Shown here: positions 6,682 through 16,061 of the stretch, piece after piece
Layout: each line of letters begins with the position of its first letter
How positions within the stretch are numbered: position 1 is the stretch's first letter
Source: Vibrio splendidus
GTDB taxonomy: Bacteria > Pseudomonadota > Gammaproteobacteria > Enterobacterales > Vibrionaceae
Assembly (NCBI RefSeq): GCF_002873455.1
Contig: NZ_MCUN01000010.1
Span: forward strand, 372,001-436,000
Direction of reading: 5' to 3'
DNA length: 64,000 bases
Notes under the pieces: model-generated
The model's input: the letters and a program-made list of their open reading frames with translations, nothing else
Database searches by the model: none
Told to the model about the DNA's origin: nothing
Program-made: the position numbers and the translations under genes

Positions 6682-8883
6682 ATGACAAACCCAACCAACT
6701 CTTTTCTACATACACTTTCTGATGTTGCTCAACATAATGATCACCGTTACGGCGTGGTCTTTAATGGTGATGTCGATTGGCAAAACACGGCTATTTCAAC
6801 TTTCTTTCAAGATAAGAACGTTAAATCCATTTTTCAGATTGGCGGTGTCCCATTCGACGATGTGACGCATGCTCCGGTTAAAAAGGGGCAGCAACTTCTG
6901 GGTCGTGAATGCCAGGTTCTTGTTTGCGATTTTAGAGAACAGTTTGACGCGAATGGGTTCAGTGCAGCATTGGGATCGTTGGTGGGTGGCGGTTTGTTGT
7001 TGGTGCTGCCACCAAACGTCAATGAAGCTGAAGAGAGTGGGAGTACTCGCTTTGGTCAACGTTGGTTAAAGGGGCATTTCGATAAGCTCATTTCTGTTTC
7101 ACAAACGAATGAAGCAGGTGATGTTACTCAAGCGAGTAACGCATTCCCCAGAAAACAAAACGCTGAAAACGGATTGGATAGATTTGAACAGCAAAAGACG
7201 GCAGTAGAGTTAGTTAAGAAAGTAGTCTTTGGACATCGAAAGCGTCCTTTGATTCTCACTGCAGACAGAGGTCGCGGCAAGAGTTCGACATTAGGTATCG
7301 CAGCAGCACAGCTTTTAGTTGAACGTCACGGGTTCAATATCATTGTTACCGCTCCTTCTGTTAAAGCGGTCGAGCCGGTATTTGTTCACGCAAGCCAACG
7401 ACTAGACCCTTGTGAGATTATCAATGCTACTCACATTAGCCATCAAGGTGGCAGCCTAAGATTCGTCGCACCAGATGAATTACTTAAATCTAAACCCGAT
7501 TGCGACCTACTATTGGTTGATGAAGCGGCTGCTATTCCAATCCCTATGCTCAAATCCATGGTCGGTATTTATCATCGTATGGTTTTCTCAACCACGGTAC
7601 ACGGTTACGAGGGCAGTGGACGAGGGTTTGGAATTAAGTTTGAATCTTGGCTTTCTATACATCGCCCTGGTTGGAAAGGTTTTAAGCTCGAACAACCTAT
7701 TCGTTGGAGCAACAACGACCCATTAGAAGATTGGTTGTTTGATTGCTTCCTGCTTGGTAATGACGAATCGCTAAGTGACTCGGCGTTTCATAAGTTAGAA
7801 AACCTTTCTGGTCAGACAATCAGCCAGTTAAATTTAGTTGAACTATCAAAAGCAGATTGCTTGGCTAATCCACACAAGTTGCAACGATGTTTTTCTCTTC
7901 TTGTCGATGCTCATTATCAGACGTCGCCAAATGATTTAATGCAGTTTCTCAACAATCCAGCAATCCACTTGTACGCGGCATGGCTGCAAGATGAATGCTT
8001 AGGTTGTATGTTAGTCATTGAAGAGGGTGGTTTAGATACAGATTTGATTACTCAGATTCAAATTGGAAAACGCAGGCCTCAAGGACACCTTGCTCCCGTG
8101 TTGCTAGCAAACCAACTAGGCTGCACACAAGCGGCGACCAGTCGTTGCCTTCGAGTGATGCGCATTGCAGTTTCAACTCGTCATCAAGGTTTGGGCATTG
8201 GCCGTTGGATGTTGGCTAAGTTATCAGAGCAAACCAGCCAAGCGGATTATCTGGCAACAAGCTTCGGTGCGACTAGTGAATTGATTTCTTTTTGGCGTGA
8301 TAACGATTTTGTACCCGTTCATATTGGCCACCAGCGCGATCAGGCAAGTGGCTGTCACTCGGTATTGATGGTTAGGCCACTCGGTATTGATACTAACAAT
8401 TGGGTCGCTCAGGTACAGTTTCAGTTTGAGCAAAGCTTTTGCTTCCTCGTTTCTGGTTCTTTAGCTTCTCTTGAGGTTGATATGGTTCGTGCCTTGTTAC
8501 CTACTAACTCATTGGCAACCAGTTGCCAAGCAAGCAAATCAGTCCCGGTTAGTGAGTTGGAAATTAAGTTGCTCAGCAATTATGTAGAGGGTGGGAACAG
8601 TTACGACAGTATCGGTTTCATCGCGTTGAAATTAATTCTAGCGGTTAACACTCAACTATCGAACACGCTTGCATCTCCATTATTAGACCAACCAATTAAG
8701 CCCGTTCGACAGCATCATAGTGATGATTGCTCGGCTATATCTGATTTGATGATTGCAAAAATAGTTCAGCAGAAAGGTTGGGGGGCTTGTATTGAGCAAC
8801 TCGATCTTGTCGGGCGTAAGCAGGCTGAAGTTCAGCTTCGACGAGATATCTCGATCTTATTGTCTAATTTACAGTGTAAATAG
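6682..8883 (+). CDS. tmcA: tRNA(Met) cytidine acetyltransferase TmcA
   Basis: About 733 residues, near the E. coli length (671). TmcA acetylates the wobble cytidine (C34) of elongator tRNA-Met, using acetyl-CoA and ATP, to prevent misreading. Visible are an N-terminal DUF1726-like region, a helicase-like ATPase with P-loop GRGKS at residues 197-201 and LLVDEAAAIP as Walker B, and a GNAT acetyltransferase domain in the C-terminal half (RHQGLGIGRWML is the acetyl-CoA loop). I chose the ATG at 6682, with GGAT 7 bp upstream, over the ATG at 6673. The last codons (LQCK and stop) are written inside a parS2 site. Confidence 0.93.
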   Translation: MTNPTNSFLHTLSDVAQHNDHRYGVVFNGDVDWQNTAISTFFQDKNVKSIFQIGGVPFDDVTHAPVKKGQQLLGRECQVLVCDFREQFDANGFSAALGSLVGGGLLLVLPPNVNEAEESGSTRFGQRWLKGHFDKLISVSQTNEAGDVTQASNAFPRKQNAENGLDRFEQQKTAVELVKKVVFGHRKRPLILTADRGRGKSSTLGIAAAQLLVERHGFNIIVTAPSVKAVEPVFVHASQRLDPCEIINATHISHQGGSLRFVAPDELLKSKPDCDLLLVDEAAAIPIPMLKSMVGIYHRMVFSTTVHGYEGSGRGFGIKFESWLSIHRPGWKGFKLEQPIRWSNNDPLEDWLFDCFLLGNDESLSDSAFHKLENLSGQTISQLNLVELSKADCLANPHKLQRCFSLLVDAHYQTSPNDLMQFLNNPAIHLYAAWLQDECLGCMLVIEEGGLDTDLITQIQIGKRRPQGHLAPVLLANQLGCTQAATSRCLRVMRIAVSTRHQGLGIGRWMLAKLSEQTSQADYLATSFGATSELISFWRDNDFVPVHIGHQRDQASGCHSVLMVRPLGIDTNNWVAQVQFQFEQSFCFLVSGSLASLEVDMVRALLPTNSLATSCQASKSVPVSELEIKLLSNYVEGGNSYDSIGFIALKLILAVNTQLSNTLASPLLDQPIKPVRQHHSDDCSAISDLMIAKIVQQKGWGACIEQLDLVGRKQAEVQLRRDISILLSNLQCK
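8867..8881. other. parS2 site inside the tmcA 3' end
   Basis: ATTTACAGTGTAAAT, a full parS2 palindrome, covers the last codons and the first base of the tmcA stop, so coding and centromere functions share the same bases. Confidence 0.85.
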
Positions 8884-8904
8884 ACGGGACAATTTTCCAA
8901 ATTA

Positions 8905-8919
8905 ATTTACAGTGTAAAT
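8905..8919. other. parS2 site
   Basis: ATTTACAGTGTAAAT, identical to the site 38 bp upstream. Confidence 0.88.
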
Positions 8920-8930
8920 CCAAAATGGCG

Positions 8931-8945
8931 ATTTACACTGTAAAC
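8931..8945. other. parS2 site
   Basis: ATTTACACTGTAAAC; third member of a cluster with centre-to-centre distances of 38 and 26 bp. Confidence 0.88.
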
Positions 8946-8967
8946 TGAAGCCTATCTTTTGTTTGTT

Positions 8968-8988
8968 TTCTTCTTCTTCTTCTTCTTC
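8968..8988 (+). repeat. (TTC)7 microsatellite
   Basis: Seven uninterrupted TTC triplets just after the parS2 cluster. The remaining gap to fapA (8989-9480) contains no convincing gene; a 103-codon open frame at 9072-9383 has unusual composition and no ribosome binding site. Confidence 0.85.
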
Positions 8989-9480
8989 GGTTACTGACTT
9001 CTAAAACGTATCCTCAGCTTATTGGCTTGACCTAAAATTTTATATCTACCCAGCAGCCCGAGAATCTGAAAGTGCCATATAAGTGTTTTGAATCTGAACG
9101 TTGGTCTAATCAACTCAGGCAAACCGAATCTAGGCCTACTGATTTACGTTTCAATAGAGATTTTCGCCATCGCTCTTATCGAGTATTTGTGTGGTGTTTT
9201 CATCTGAGGCTTTCCTTTCACCTCCTAATTCAAAGCGTATTCATGCTCTACTTTTTGTTGTCATCTTCTAGAGCTCCATTCCAAAACTGCCTTAAACAAT
9301 TGCGGATTCGGATTGTAAAGGTGAGCCCGCTCATAAAATGCGTGTGTCTTATTTCTGAGTCATGTTTGCACAATCGAAAGTAAGTGATGTGACGCTGATT
9401 ATTATAATGTGGTGATTTTAAGCTCAGAACGAATTATATAGACTGAATAACAACTGAGTCATTAGGGATACTCGATTCGA

Positions 9481-11151
9481 ATGTGGGACAACATTGTTAC
9501 ATTGTCAGAAGATAAGCTGCAGGTGGTTGCTCGTTTGCCATCTGGATTTGTAGTCGACGCAAGCTTTGACAACAAGACATTACCACCAGCCTTGGAAGCT
9601 TTGAACGCGTCTAACTATTTTCTTTTCGAAGAAGAGGTACTGCGCTTTGTTACTCTTTCTAAAGAAGGCAAGGGTGAAGCTTATGAGGGAATCTTGATTG
9701 CCGAAGTTCGTCATGCCAGTGTCGCGGTCGAACTGTCTGACGATGAGATGCTTGCGAGTCTTGTTGTGACGGGACCCCATAATGGACATCCGCTGCGTGG
9801 TAGCGACATCATTCACTGTTTAGCCCAAGCTCACATAACAAAGGGAATTAATAAGTTAGCACTCAGAAAAGTACTGATGATGAGTAACAAGCTTAAACCC
9901 GGTGAAAAGTTTACTCAACCTGTCGCGAAAGGGACGCAACCAGTAAAGGGCAAAGATGCTAAGTTTGCCGCTTTGGTTGAAGACATTACTCGTCAAGTAT
10001 TGAAGCCTCGCAGTAAAGACGAGGGCAAGATTGATATGCGAGACTTGGGGCAAACCATTACTGTTGGTCAAAATGATCACTTGATGAAGCGTACTCCCGC
10101 GACCAAAGGTATCGCTGGCTTTACCGTCCAAGGTCGAATTATCCCACCGCTCCCTGGACAAGACAGTTTAATTAAGCCTGGAAAGGGCACCTACATCTCC
10201 CCTGACGACCCCAACTTATTACTCGCTTCATTTCCTGGGTTACCCATAATCAAAGATCGAACCATTGAAGTAGATGACGCTTTGTGTGTTAGCAACGTAG
10301 ATGTGTCAACCGGACACGTCAAATTTAAAGGCAATGTATTTGTCTCTGGAAACATTGAACCGGGAATGATCGTTAAAGCGACGGGTAGTGTTACCGTTGG
10401 TGGCTTTATTGAATCGGCAGAAGTCCAAGCTCAGGGCGATATCAAAGTTGCGAAGGGGATTATCGGTCACACGACCAAAGAGGGTGAGCCGAAAAGCTGC
10501 AAGGTGTTTAGCAAAGGTTCTATCACAGCAAGCTACGCGCAGAACGCCGAGCTCCAAACCGCCACCGACCTTCGACTTGGTGTGCACAGCATGAGTAATG
10601 ACATTCGTTGTGGTAACAACCTTATCGTAATGGATAGTTTGAAGAAGCACGGTACGCTTAGTGGCGGGGAAGCTAGAGTCGGTGGGAAAGTGGAATGTGT
10701 CTTTTTAGGCGTAGAAGGAGATACCGCAACCAAGGTACACGGATTTGCACGCTACGATGGTTACCGACAAAAGATAGCTGAGCTGAAAGAAACTTATAAA
10801 CACGCTCAAGAACAGACCATGGATGTGATTCGCCAAGAGCTCGAATTTAAGAAGCGACCAAAAGCAGAAAGAAGCGAAGAGCAAGCGTTAAAAATTGAGC
10901 AGCAGCGAGAAAAGAACAATCTCGCGATTGAAAACACTAAGTCGCAGTTGGACACACTCGAAGCGGAGTTTGAAACTAGTCTTGCCGAGTGCACAGTCGA
11001 GGCACACGAAAAGGTGTATACCCGGGTGACGATTCAATTTGGTGATGAGACAGTTACCACCAAGCGAACTCATGGTGGCAGTGTTTTCTCGTTCAATCAA
11101 TACGAGATTCAATGTTCATTCAAGATGGAACAAGAAGATATCTCATTGTAA
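9481..11151 (+). CDS. fapA: FapA-family protein (DUF342), polar flagellar assembly factor
   Basis: 556 residues. The family is known in Vibrio vulnificus as FapA, a protein that binds dephosphorylated EIIA-Glc and links glucose state to polar flagellar assembly; it is cytoplasmic. The sequence shows an N-terminal region (1-150), then the glycine-rich DUF342 beta-helix (about 165-440), with repeated turns such as GNVFVSGNIEPG and GSVTVGGFIESAEVQAQGDIKVAKGI, and a charged coiled coil (about 440-510). A GGGA-like ribosome site precedes the ATG, and a strong terminator follows. It stands alone between the parS2 cluster and the Lap operon. Assignment to the family is firm; the motility role is by homology. 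Confidence 0.85.
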   Translation: MWDNIVTLSEDKLQVVARLPSGFVVDASFDNKTLPPALEALNASNYFLFEEEVLRFVTLSKEGKGEAYEGILIAEVRHASVAVELSDDEMLASLVVTGPHNGHPLRGSDIIHCLAQAHITKGINKLALRKVLMMSNKLKPGEKFTQPVAKGTQPVKGKDAKFAALVEDITRQVLKPRSKDEGKIDMRDLGQTITVGQNDHLMKRTPATKGIAGFTVQGRIIPPLPGQDSLIKPGKGTYISPDDPNLLLASFPGLPIIKDRTIEVDDALCVSNVDVSTGHVKFKGNVFVSGNIEPGMIVKATGSVTVGGFIESAEVQAQGDIKVAKGIIGHTTKEGEPKSCKVFSKGSITASYAQNAELQTATDLRLGVHSMSNDIRCGNNLIVMDSLKKHGTLSGGEARVGGKVECVFLGVEGDTATKVHGFARYDGYRQKIAELKETYKHAQEQTMDVIRQELEFKKRPKAERSEEQALKIEQQREKNNLAIENTKSQLDTLEAEFETSLAECTVEAHEKVYTRVTIQFGDETVTTKRTHGGSVFSFNQYEIQCSFKMEQEDISL

Positions 11152-11208
11152 TTGAATGACTCTGCAATTGACCGACACGTTCTTTTTTACTCATTAGAAC
11201 AAACAAAA

Positions 11209-11240
11209 AAAGGGGGAGCTGATGCTCCCCCTTTGCTTTT
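11209..11240. terminator. Bidirectional terminator between fapA and lapB
   Basis: Stem AAAGGGGGAGC / GCTCCCCCTTT with a TGAT loop; T-rich after it on the plus strand and A-rich before it, so it can serve both converging genes. Confidence 0.9.
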
Positions 11241-11284
11241 TACTGATATTGATTTAGTTAGATTCTTTAAGTCACATGAGCGCT

Positions 11285-13399
11285 TTAACTTGCTGCTCTT
11301 ACCTTGCCTTGCTTCAAGTCTGACAGAACTTGTGCTTTCGGACCGTCGGCAATAATGCTGCCTCTCTCCATCACAATCACTCTATCTACAATGTCCAACA
11401 TCGATGTTTTGTGGGTGATAAGAATCAATGTCTCGCTTGGCAATAACTGGTTGAGTTGATGTTTGATGTGCATCTCTGAGCGGTTATCCATCGCACTGGT
11501 CGGTTCATCCATCAACAGCACGGGTGGGCGACCTAGGAATGCTCTGGCAATGGCAATCGATTGACGCTGGCCACCAGAGAGCAAAGCACCGCCTTCACCG
11601 ACTTGACGTTCTAAGCCGGCTGGATCTTGCTGAGTAAAAGCGGTCACGCCTGCGCGGTTGGCTGCATCCATCACATCACGGTCATCGACCAACGGGCGGC
11701 CTAAAGTAATGTTGTCTCTTACCGAGCCGTAGAACAGGTTACTGTCTTGCGGTACACAGCCTATATTGCGTCGTACGTCGACATGATGCAGTTGTTCCAT
11801 ATCTGTGTCATCAATACGCACATGGCCTTCTGTGGGCTTGTATAGGCCCATAATCAGACGTTCTAGCGTGGTCTTACCGGAACCAATTCGACCAATGATC
11901 GCTACTTTTTCACCGGGTTTAATATTGAGGGTTAAGTCTCTAATTGAAGCGACTGGAGAGTCTGGATAGTGGAACGTCACTTTATCTAGTGCAATATGAC
12001 CCTGAATAATTGGGCGGTGAATGTAGCGCTTACCTTCTTCCTGCTCATCAGGCATCGACATTACTTGTTCAATCAAAGTCATTGATGACTTTGCTTGGTT
12101 GTAACGCGTAGAAAGCAATGAAAGTTGAACAAGAGGGCCAATCGCACGCCCGCTCAACATGGTCGCAGCAATCAAGCCACCCATAGTGAGTTCACCTTCT
12201 GCGATGAGGTACACACCAAAAATGATCATACCTACATTGGTACTTTGCTGAACAAAGCCGGCGGTATTTTGGATGCTGTCAGTGATACGACGACTCTTGA
12301 TATTCCAGTTTGCCATATGCGCAACCGCTTCTTCCCAACGGAATTGAAACTGACTTTGCGCGCTGAATAGCTTAACGGTTTCTAGCCCTGCTAAACTCTC
12401 AATTAAGTTCGCGTATTTCTGAGATGCAAGACGAGAGCCTTCTTCAATAGTACGACGCAGTGGGCCTTGGATTAGCAGTGCGTAGATGACAAGGATGACC
12501 ACACCAGCGACGGGAACAAATACAAGGTTGCCAGCCATTAACCAGATTAATGCCAAAAACATCAGTGCAAATGGTAAGTCGATTAATGAACCAATAGTTG
12601 CTGAGGTGAAGAACTCACGAATAGATTCGAACTCTTGCAGGTTTTTAGCGAAAGCACCGACCGAAGCTGGCTTTGCTTCCATACGAATCCCCAGCACCTT
12701 ACTGAAAAGCTTAGATGAAATTAGGATATCGGATTTTTTACCCGCAACGTCAATGAAGTAGCTGCGCATTAACTTCAAAAGCAAGTCGAATAAGAAGACC
12801 ACAAAGATACCACTCGCCAGCACCCATAGGGTTTCAAATGCGAGATTGGGTACCACTTTGTCGTACACCAAACGAGTAAACATCGGTGCCGCAATGGCGA
12901 AGATGTTGATCAGAATGGATGCAATCAACACGTCACGATAGATGTTTTTGGATTCCCAAATGGTGCTCCAAAACCAGTGACCTTTGCGTGTTTTTAGAAC
13001 CTCAGGTGAACGTTCATCATAACGGAATTGCTTTTTTACCAAGAAGTAGCGGCCGATGAATTGTTCTTTCAATTCTTCGATAGGAATGATGATTGGCACC
13101 ATGCCGCTTTCCGCTGTAATAATTTCCGCTTCTTGTTTTTCTACATCGATGCTGTTGAGAACACATGCCTCACCCTGTTTGAGAAGCAGAACAGCAGGCA
13201 GAATCAGGTGAGGGATATTTTCTAGGTCGGAACGGTTTTCTTTCGCCACTAATCCCGCTCGCTCCGCAGAGCGAGGGAATAGGAAAGGGGTTAGCTTTCC
13301 ATCGGATAGTGGTAGCCCATTGATCAACGCCTCGGGCGAATTCGCTAACCCGTAATATCGGCTAACGTAGATCAGTGAGTTCAATAGTGGATCTTGCAT
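11285..13399 (-). CDS. lapB: LapB-type type I secretion ABC transporter
   Basis: 704 residues. It is the inner-membrane ATPase/permease that exports a large repeat adhesin. An N-terminal C39-like domain (1-130) lacks the catalytic Cys of bacteriocin peptidases, as in RTX exporters. It is followed by a six-helix membrane domain (about 155-420) and an ABC domain with Walker A GRIGSGKT (about residue 505), signature LSGGQRQ and Walker B VLLMDEP. Last gene of lapC-lapG-lapD-lapB, 18 bp after lapD. Neither the TolC/LapE outer-membrane component nor the adhesin is in the window. Gene names follow Pseudomonas and Vibrio usage. Confidence 0.88.
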   Translation of the reverse strand: MQDPLLNSLIYVSRYYGLANSPEALINGLPLSDGKLTPFLFPRSAERAGLVAKENRSDLENIPHLILPAVLLLKQGEACVLNSIDVEKQEAEIITAESGMVPIIIPIEELKEQFIGRYFLVKKQFRYDERSPEVLKTRKGHWFWSTIWESKNIYRDVLIASILINIFAIAAPMFTRLVYDKVVPNLAFETLWVLASGIFVVFLFDLLLKLMRSYFIDVAGKKSDILISSKLFSKVLGIRMEAKPASVGAFAKNLQEFESIREFFTSATIGSLIDLPFALMFLALIWLMAGNLVFVPVAGVVILVIYALLIQGPLRRTIEEGSRLASQKYANLIESLAGLETVKLFSAQSQFQFRWEEAVAHMANWNIKSRRITDSIQNTAGFVQQSTNVGMIIFGVYLIAEGELTMGGLIAATMLSGRAIGPLVQLSLLSTRYNQAKSSMTLIEQVMSMPDEQEEGKRYIHRPIIQGHIALDKVTFHYPDSPVASIRDLTLNIKPGEKVAIIGRIGSGKTTLERLIMGLYKPTEGHVRIDDTDMEQLHHVDVRRNIGCVPQDSNLFYGSVRDNITLGRPLVDDRDVMDAANRAGVTAFTQQDPAGLERQVGEGGALLSGGQRQSIAIARAFLGRPPVLLMDEPTSAMDNRSEMHIKHQLNQLLPSETLILITHKTSMLDIVDRVIVMERGSIIADGPKAQVLSDLKQGKVRAAS

Positions 13400-13417
13400 G
13401 CGATATAACCCTTACAA

Positions 13418-15328
13418 CTATTTATCAACAATGAAGCCTTGGAACACTTCTACGTAGTTATCAGACAGGATATCTAGCTGAGTCTGAGTTTCTATTCGAG
13501 ACGCAATGGTGGTTATGCCTAGGTTGTGAGCGGTTCTAGAGATCGACGTTAAGGTGAATTTCTGTTTTTCGTCATCAAGGTTGTGGGTAAACAGGTAATC
13601 TAGCTTCACATAGCTAGGGCGGTATTCGTTGATGTAATCCAATGATTGGAAATTACGTCCGTAGTTGTCGACACCAAACACTGCTTCAGCATTGCGAATA
13701 GTGTTACACAGTAGTGCCGTGTAGTGCGGAACGTTGATGAAGCAGTTTTCTGGAATCTCAAAGTGCAACAAGTGAGCGATTGAGGCATTGTGTTCAAGAG
13801 TTTTTCCGATCCAGCGGATGAAGCTCGGCTGAGAAATACTGCTCGGCGAGATATTAATAGCTACTGGGCTCGTTACTTCTTTCGCATTCAGTTTCTCTAT
13901 CATCTTCTCGATAACGTATTGGTCGAGAATATGGCTCATTTCCAACTGTTCTAGTGCATATAGATATTGGTTTGCACCGTAACGAACACCCTCTTTTTCA
14001 ATCGCAGAGAACACTTCTTGGTGATATGTTTTGCCAAAGCTATTGTTTGCTGCTTGCAGACGGAAGGTGACAAGGTCATTGATGATCGCTTCTTCAACCA
14101 ACATACGCCATTGTTGTTTGCCCATCACAGCGCCATGATCGTCTGCCGTTACGTAGCCGTATGTCAGTTCACGATTCGCCTTCGCACTTGAGAGCGCATT
14201 ATCGACCAGCGACATGATTTCGGTACTGGTTTTACGCGTGTTGCTGTATGTCACACCTAATGCGATGTGTGGATTCGCCATACCTGTTGGGTCTGAACCT
14301 AGGTTTTGAATACAGTTTACGATGCTGTCAGCGACAAGTTTAATTTCGCTTTCATCAATGTTTGGCATAATGAAGCCAAATTCATCACTAGAAATACGGG
14401 CGATGGTGATATCTGGCGATGAAATTGAAGCCTGTAACTGTTCAGCCAGTTGATGAACCAAGGCATCACCTTCTTGGTAGCCTTTTTCGTCGTACTCTTC
14501 ACTAATAAATTCAGCTTTTAGCACGGCTAAACCACCCAAACTAGATTCTTCTAACCATTGAGTTAATTGAGACATGTAGTAAGCGCGGTTACCTAGCTGA
14601 GATACAGGGTCGATATACGCTCTTTCACGCAGCTTTTGAGCTTCTTTCGCTTGGTTTTTAAAGGCCAGTTCAACTTGGGTCGACATGTGGTTGATACCGT
14701 CGACAACCAAGGTGAGATCTTTTGTCTTCGGACGAGCCAATGGTTCACCAAACTGATTCTTCGCTATTTGATCCATCTTAGTAATGATCAACGAGAGCGG
14801 GCGTAATGCGCGTTTAAGGATCCAAGAGATAGACACTAGACCCAATAGAAAGATCGAGCTAAAGATGGTTAACAAGCGGATGAATGCTTGCCAAAGTTGA
14901 TCGTAGGCAGGACCAGGGTGACTGACGATTTCTACCTCTGCAAGTTGCATCCAGCCACTGGTAATCACGCGGCGGTCATGAACTGGCTCAAATAGATTGA
15001 GGTTGGTAAACCATTCCGGTACCCCGGTTGGCTTTACAGGGTATGAACGGAGAATGTCATCTCCGGTGTCTAGAAAAATCAATCGCACGACGGAATAAGA
15101 ACTGCCATCAAATAGGGCGTTGATAACAGACTCCACTGCCACCTTGTCCTTTTCTTCTAGGTAAGGGGCGAGAGCCAGTCCAACAGTATTAATGGTATTA
15201 CTTACCTCAGAGCGTTGCTGCTCCTCTAAGTATCCACGGGTGGTATTGAATTCGATCATAAAAACTGACGTCATCAGCAGTATGAATACTGCAACCATCC
15301 CGACCACAAGCTGTTTATATAAAGTCAT
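13418..15328 (-). CDS. lapD: LapD-type c-di-GMP receptor with degenerate GGDEF and EAL domains
   Basis: 636 residues. Two membrane helices (about 7-28 and 150-172) flank a periplasmic LapD/MoxY domain. HAMP, GGDEF and EAL domains follow. The GGDEF site reads SSDEF (ISSDEFGFIMP), and the EAL signature is replaced (HQEVF), so neither cyclase nor phosphodiesterase activity is expected. In the known Lap system, c-di-GMP bound to the EAL-like domain makes the periplasmic domain hold LapG, which keeps the adhesin on the surface. The gene is 5 bp after lapG, fitting a physical partnership. Confidence 0.9.
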   Translation of the reverse strand: MTLYKQLVVGMVAVFILLMTSVFMIEFNTTRGYLEEQQRSEVSNTINTVGLALAPYLEEKDKVAVESVINALFDGSSYSVVRLIFLDTGDDILRSYPVKPTGVPEWFTNLNLFEPVHDRRVITSGWMQLAEVEIVSHPGPAYDQLWQAFIRLLTIFSSIFLLGLVSISWILKRALRPLSLIITKMDQIAKNQFGEPLARPKTKDLTLVVDGINHMSTQVELAFKNQAKEAQKLRERAYIDPVSQLGNRAYYMSQLTQWLEESSLGGLAVLKAEFISEEYDEKGYQEGDALVHQLAEQLQASISSPDITIARISSDEFGFIMPNIDESEIKLVADSIVNCIQNLGSDPTGMANPHIALGVTYSNTRKTSTEIMSLVDNALSSAKANRELTYGYVTADDHGAVMGKQQWRMLVEEAIINDLVTFRLQAANNSFGKTYHQEVFSAIEKEGVRYGANQYLYALEQLEMSHILDQYVIEKMIEKLNAKEVTSPVAINISPSSISQPSFIRWIGKTLEHNASIAHLLHFEIPENCFINVPHYTALLCNTIRNAEAVFGVDNYGRNFQSLDYINEYRPSYVKLDYLFTHNLDDEKQKFTLTSISRTAHNLGITTIASRIETQTQLDILSDNYVEVFQGFIVDK

Positions 15329-15333
15329 TGTAC

Positions 15334-16002
15334 CTACTCATCGTAATTGATAATGGGTTTGTTTAAATTTAGAGAGCGCTCACGAGAACGTAGGTCGTTC
15401 CATAAGCTCAATCGTGAAGATTTCCCTGCCAGCTTACCGCTGCCTGCTGCCGACTTAATTAACCAAAGGTTTTTACCATTGAAACTGTATATCGGTCGCA
15501 AGTCTCTGCGCTGAGAGCCGCGTTTTATTTCAGGGTTTAAGTTATCCAAAATTAGTGGTTCTGCACTGGGTGTTGAGTAGTACGCCAACACCATATGGAA
15601 TTGGTTTAACTCAAGTGCTTTTACGTACACCAATCGTAATTTCTTATCTGGGACGCCGAGCTCAAGTAAAGAGAAGTATTTTGCGATAGTGAAGTCTTCG
15701 CAATCACCCGCGTTGCTGCCTAAAAACTCCAGTGGTGTCGCCCAGTAGTCATTTTTTCCCCACAGTATGTTGTCATCGACAAAGTACATTTGGTTGAAGA
15801 ACTGGTTTACCGAATCCAGCTTCTCTTTTTCACTTAACCCTTCGTATGACGTCATATTCGAGCGCCATGTCGCCACTCGTTTGCCGGCTCTTTCCCCGTA
15901 GGTTGAAGTAACAGCGTCTATCCACCTTTGATCGCTCTTGTTGAGCGCCACAGAGGTAAAAGAGGTGAGGACCAACAAAAATAACGAAATCCGAGATTTC
16001 AT
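15334..16002 (-). CDS. lapG: LapG-type periplasmic cysteine protease
   Basis: 222 residues with an N-terminal signal segment (SRISLFLLVLTSFTSVAL). The transglutaminase-like triad is visible as Cys101 (NAGDCEDF), His136 (NQFHMVLAY) and Asp153 (LILDNLN), with spacing matching Pseudomonas LapG. LapG is a calcium-dependent protease that cuts the N-terminal retention module of LapA-type adhesins when c-di-GMP is low. It lies between lapC and lapD in one operon. The substrate adhesin would normally carry a di-alanine cleavage site; none is encoded here. Confidence 0.92.
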   Translation of the reverse strand: MKSRISLFLLVLTSFTSVALNKSDQRWIDAVTSTYGERAGKRVATWRSNMTSYEGLSEKEKLDSVNQFFNQMYFVDDNILWGKNDYWATPLEFLGSNAGDCEDFTIAKYFSLLELGVPDKKLRLVYVKALELNQFHMVLAYYSTPSAEPLILDNLNPEIKRGSQRRDLRPIYSFNGKNLWLIKSAAGSGKLAGKSSRLSLWNDLRSRERSLNLNKPIINYDE

Positions 16003-16061
16003 AACCTTTGCTCTTGTCTGTTCACTGTGTACTGAAAGGCGTTATTAAGCATCAAACGCCC

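Noticed and set aside
9072..9383. 103-codon plus-strand open frame between the parS2 cluster and fapA
   Set aside because: No ribosome site, unusual composition rich in Arg, His, Cys and Phe, and no recognisable domain.
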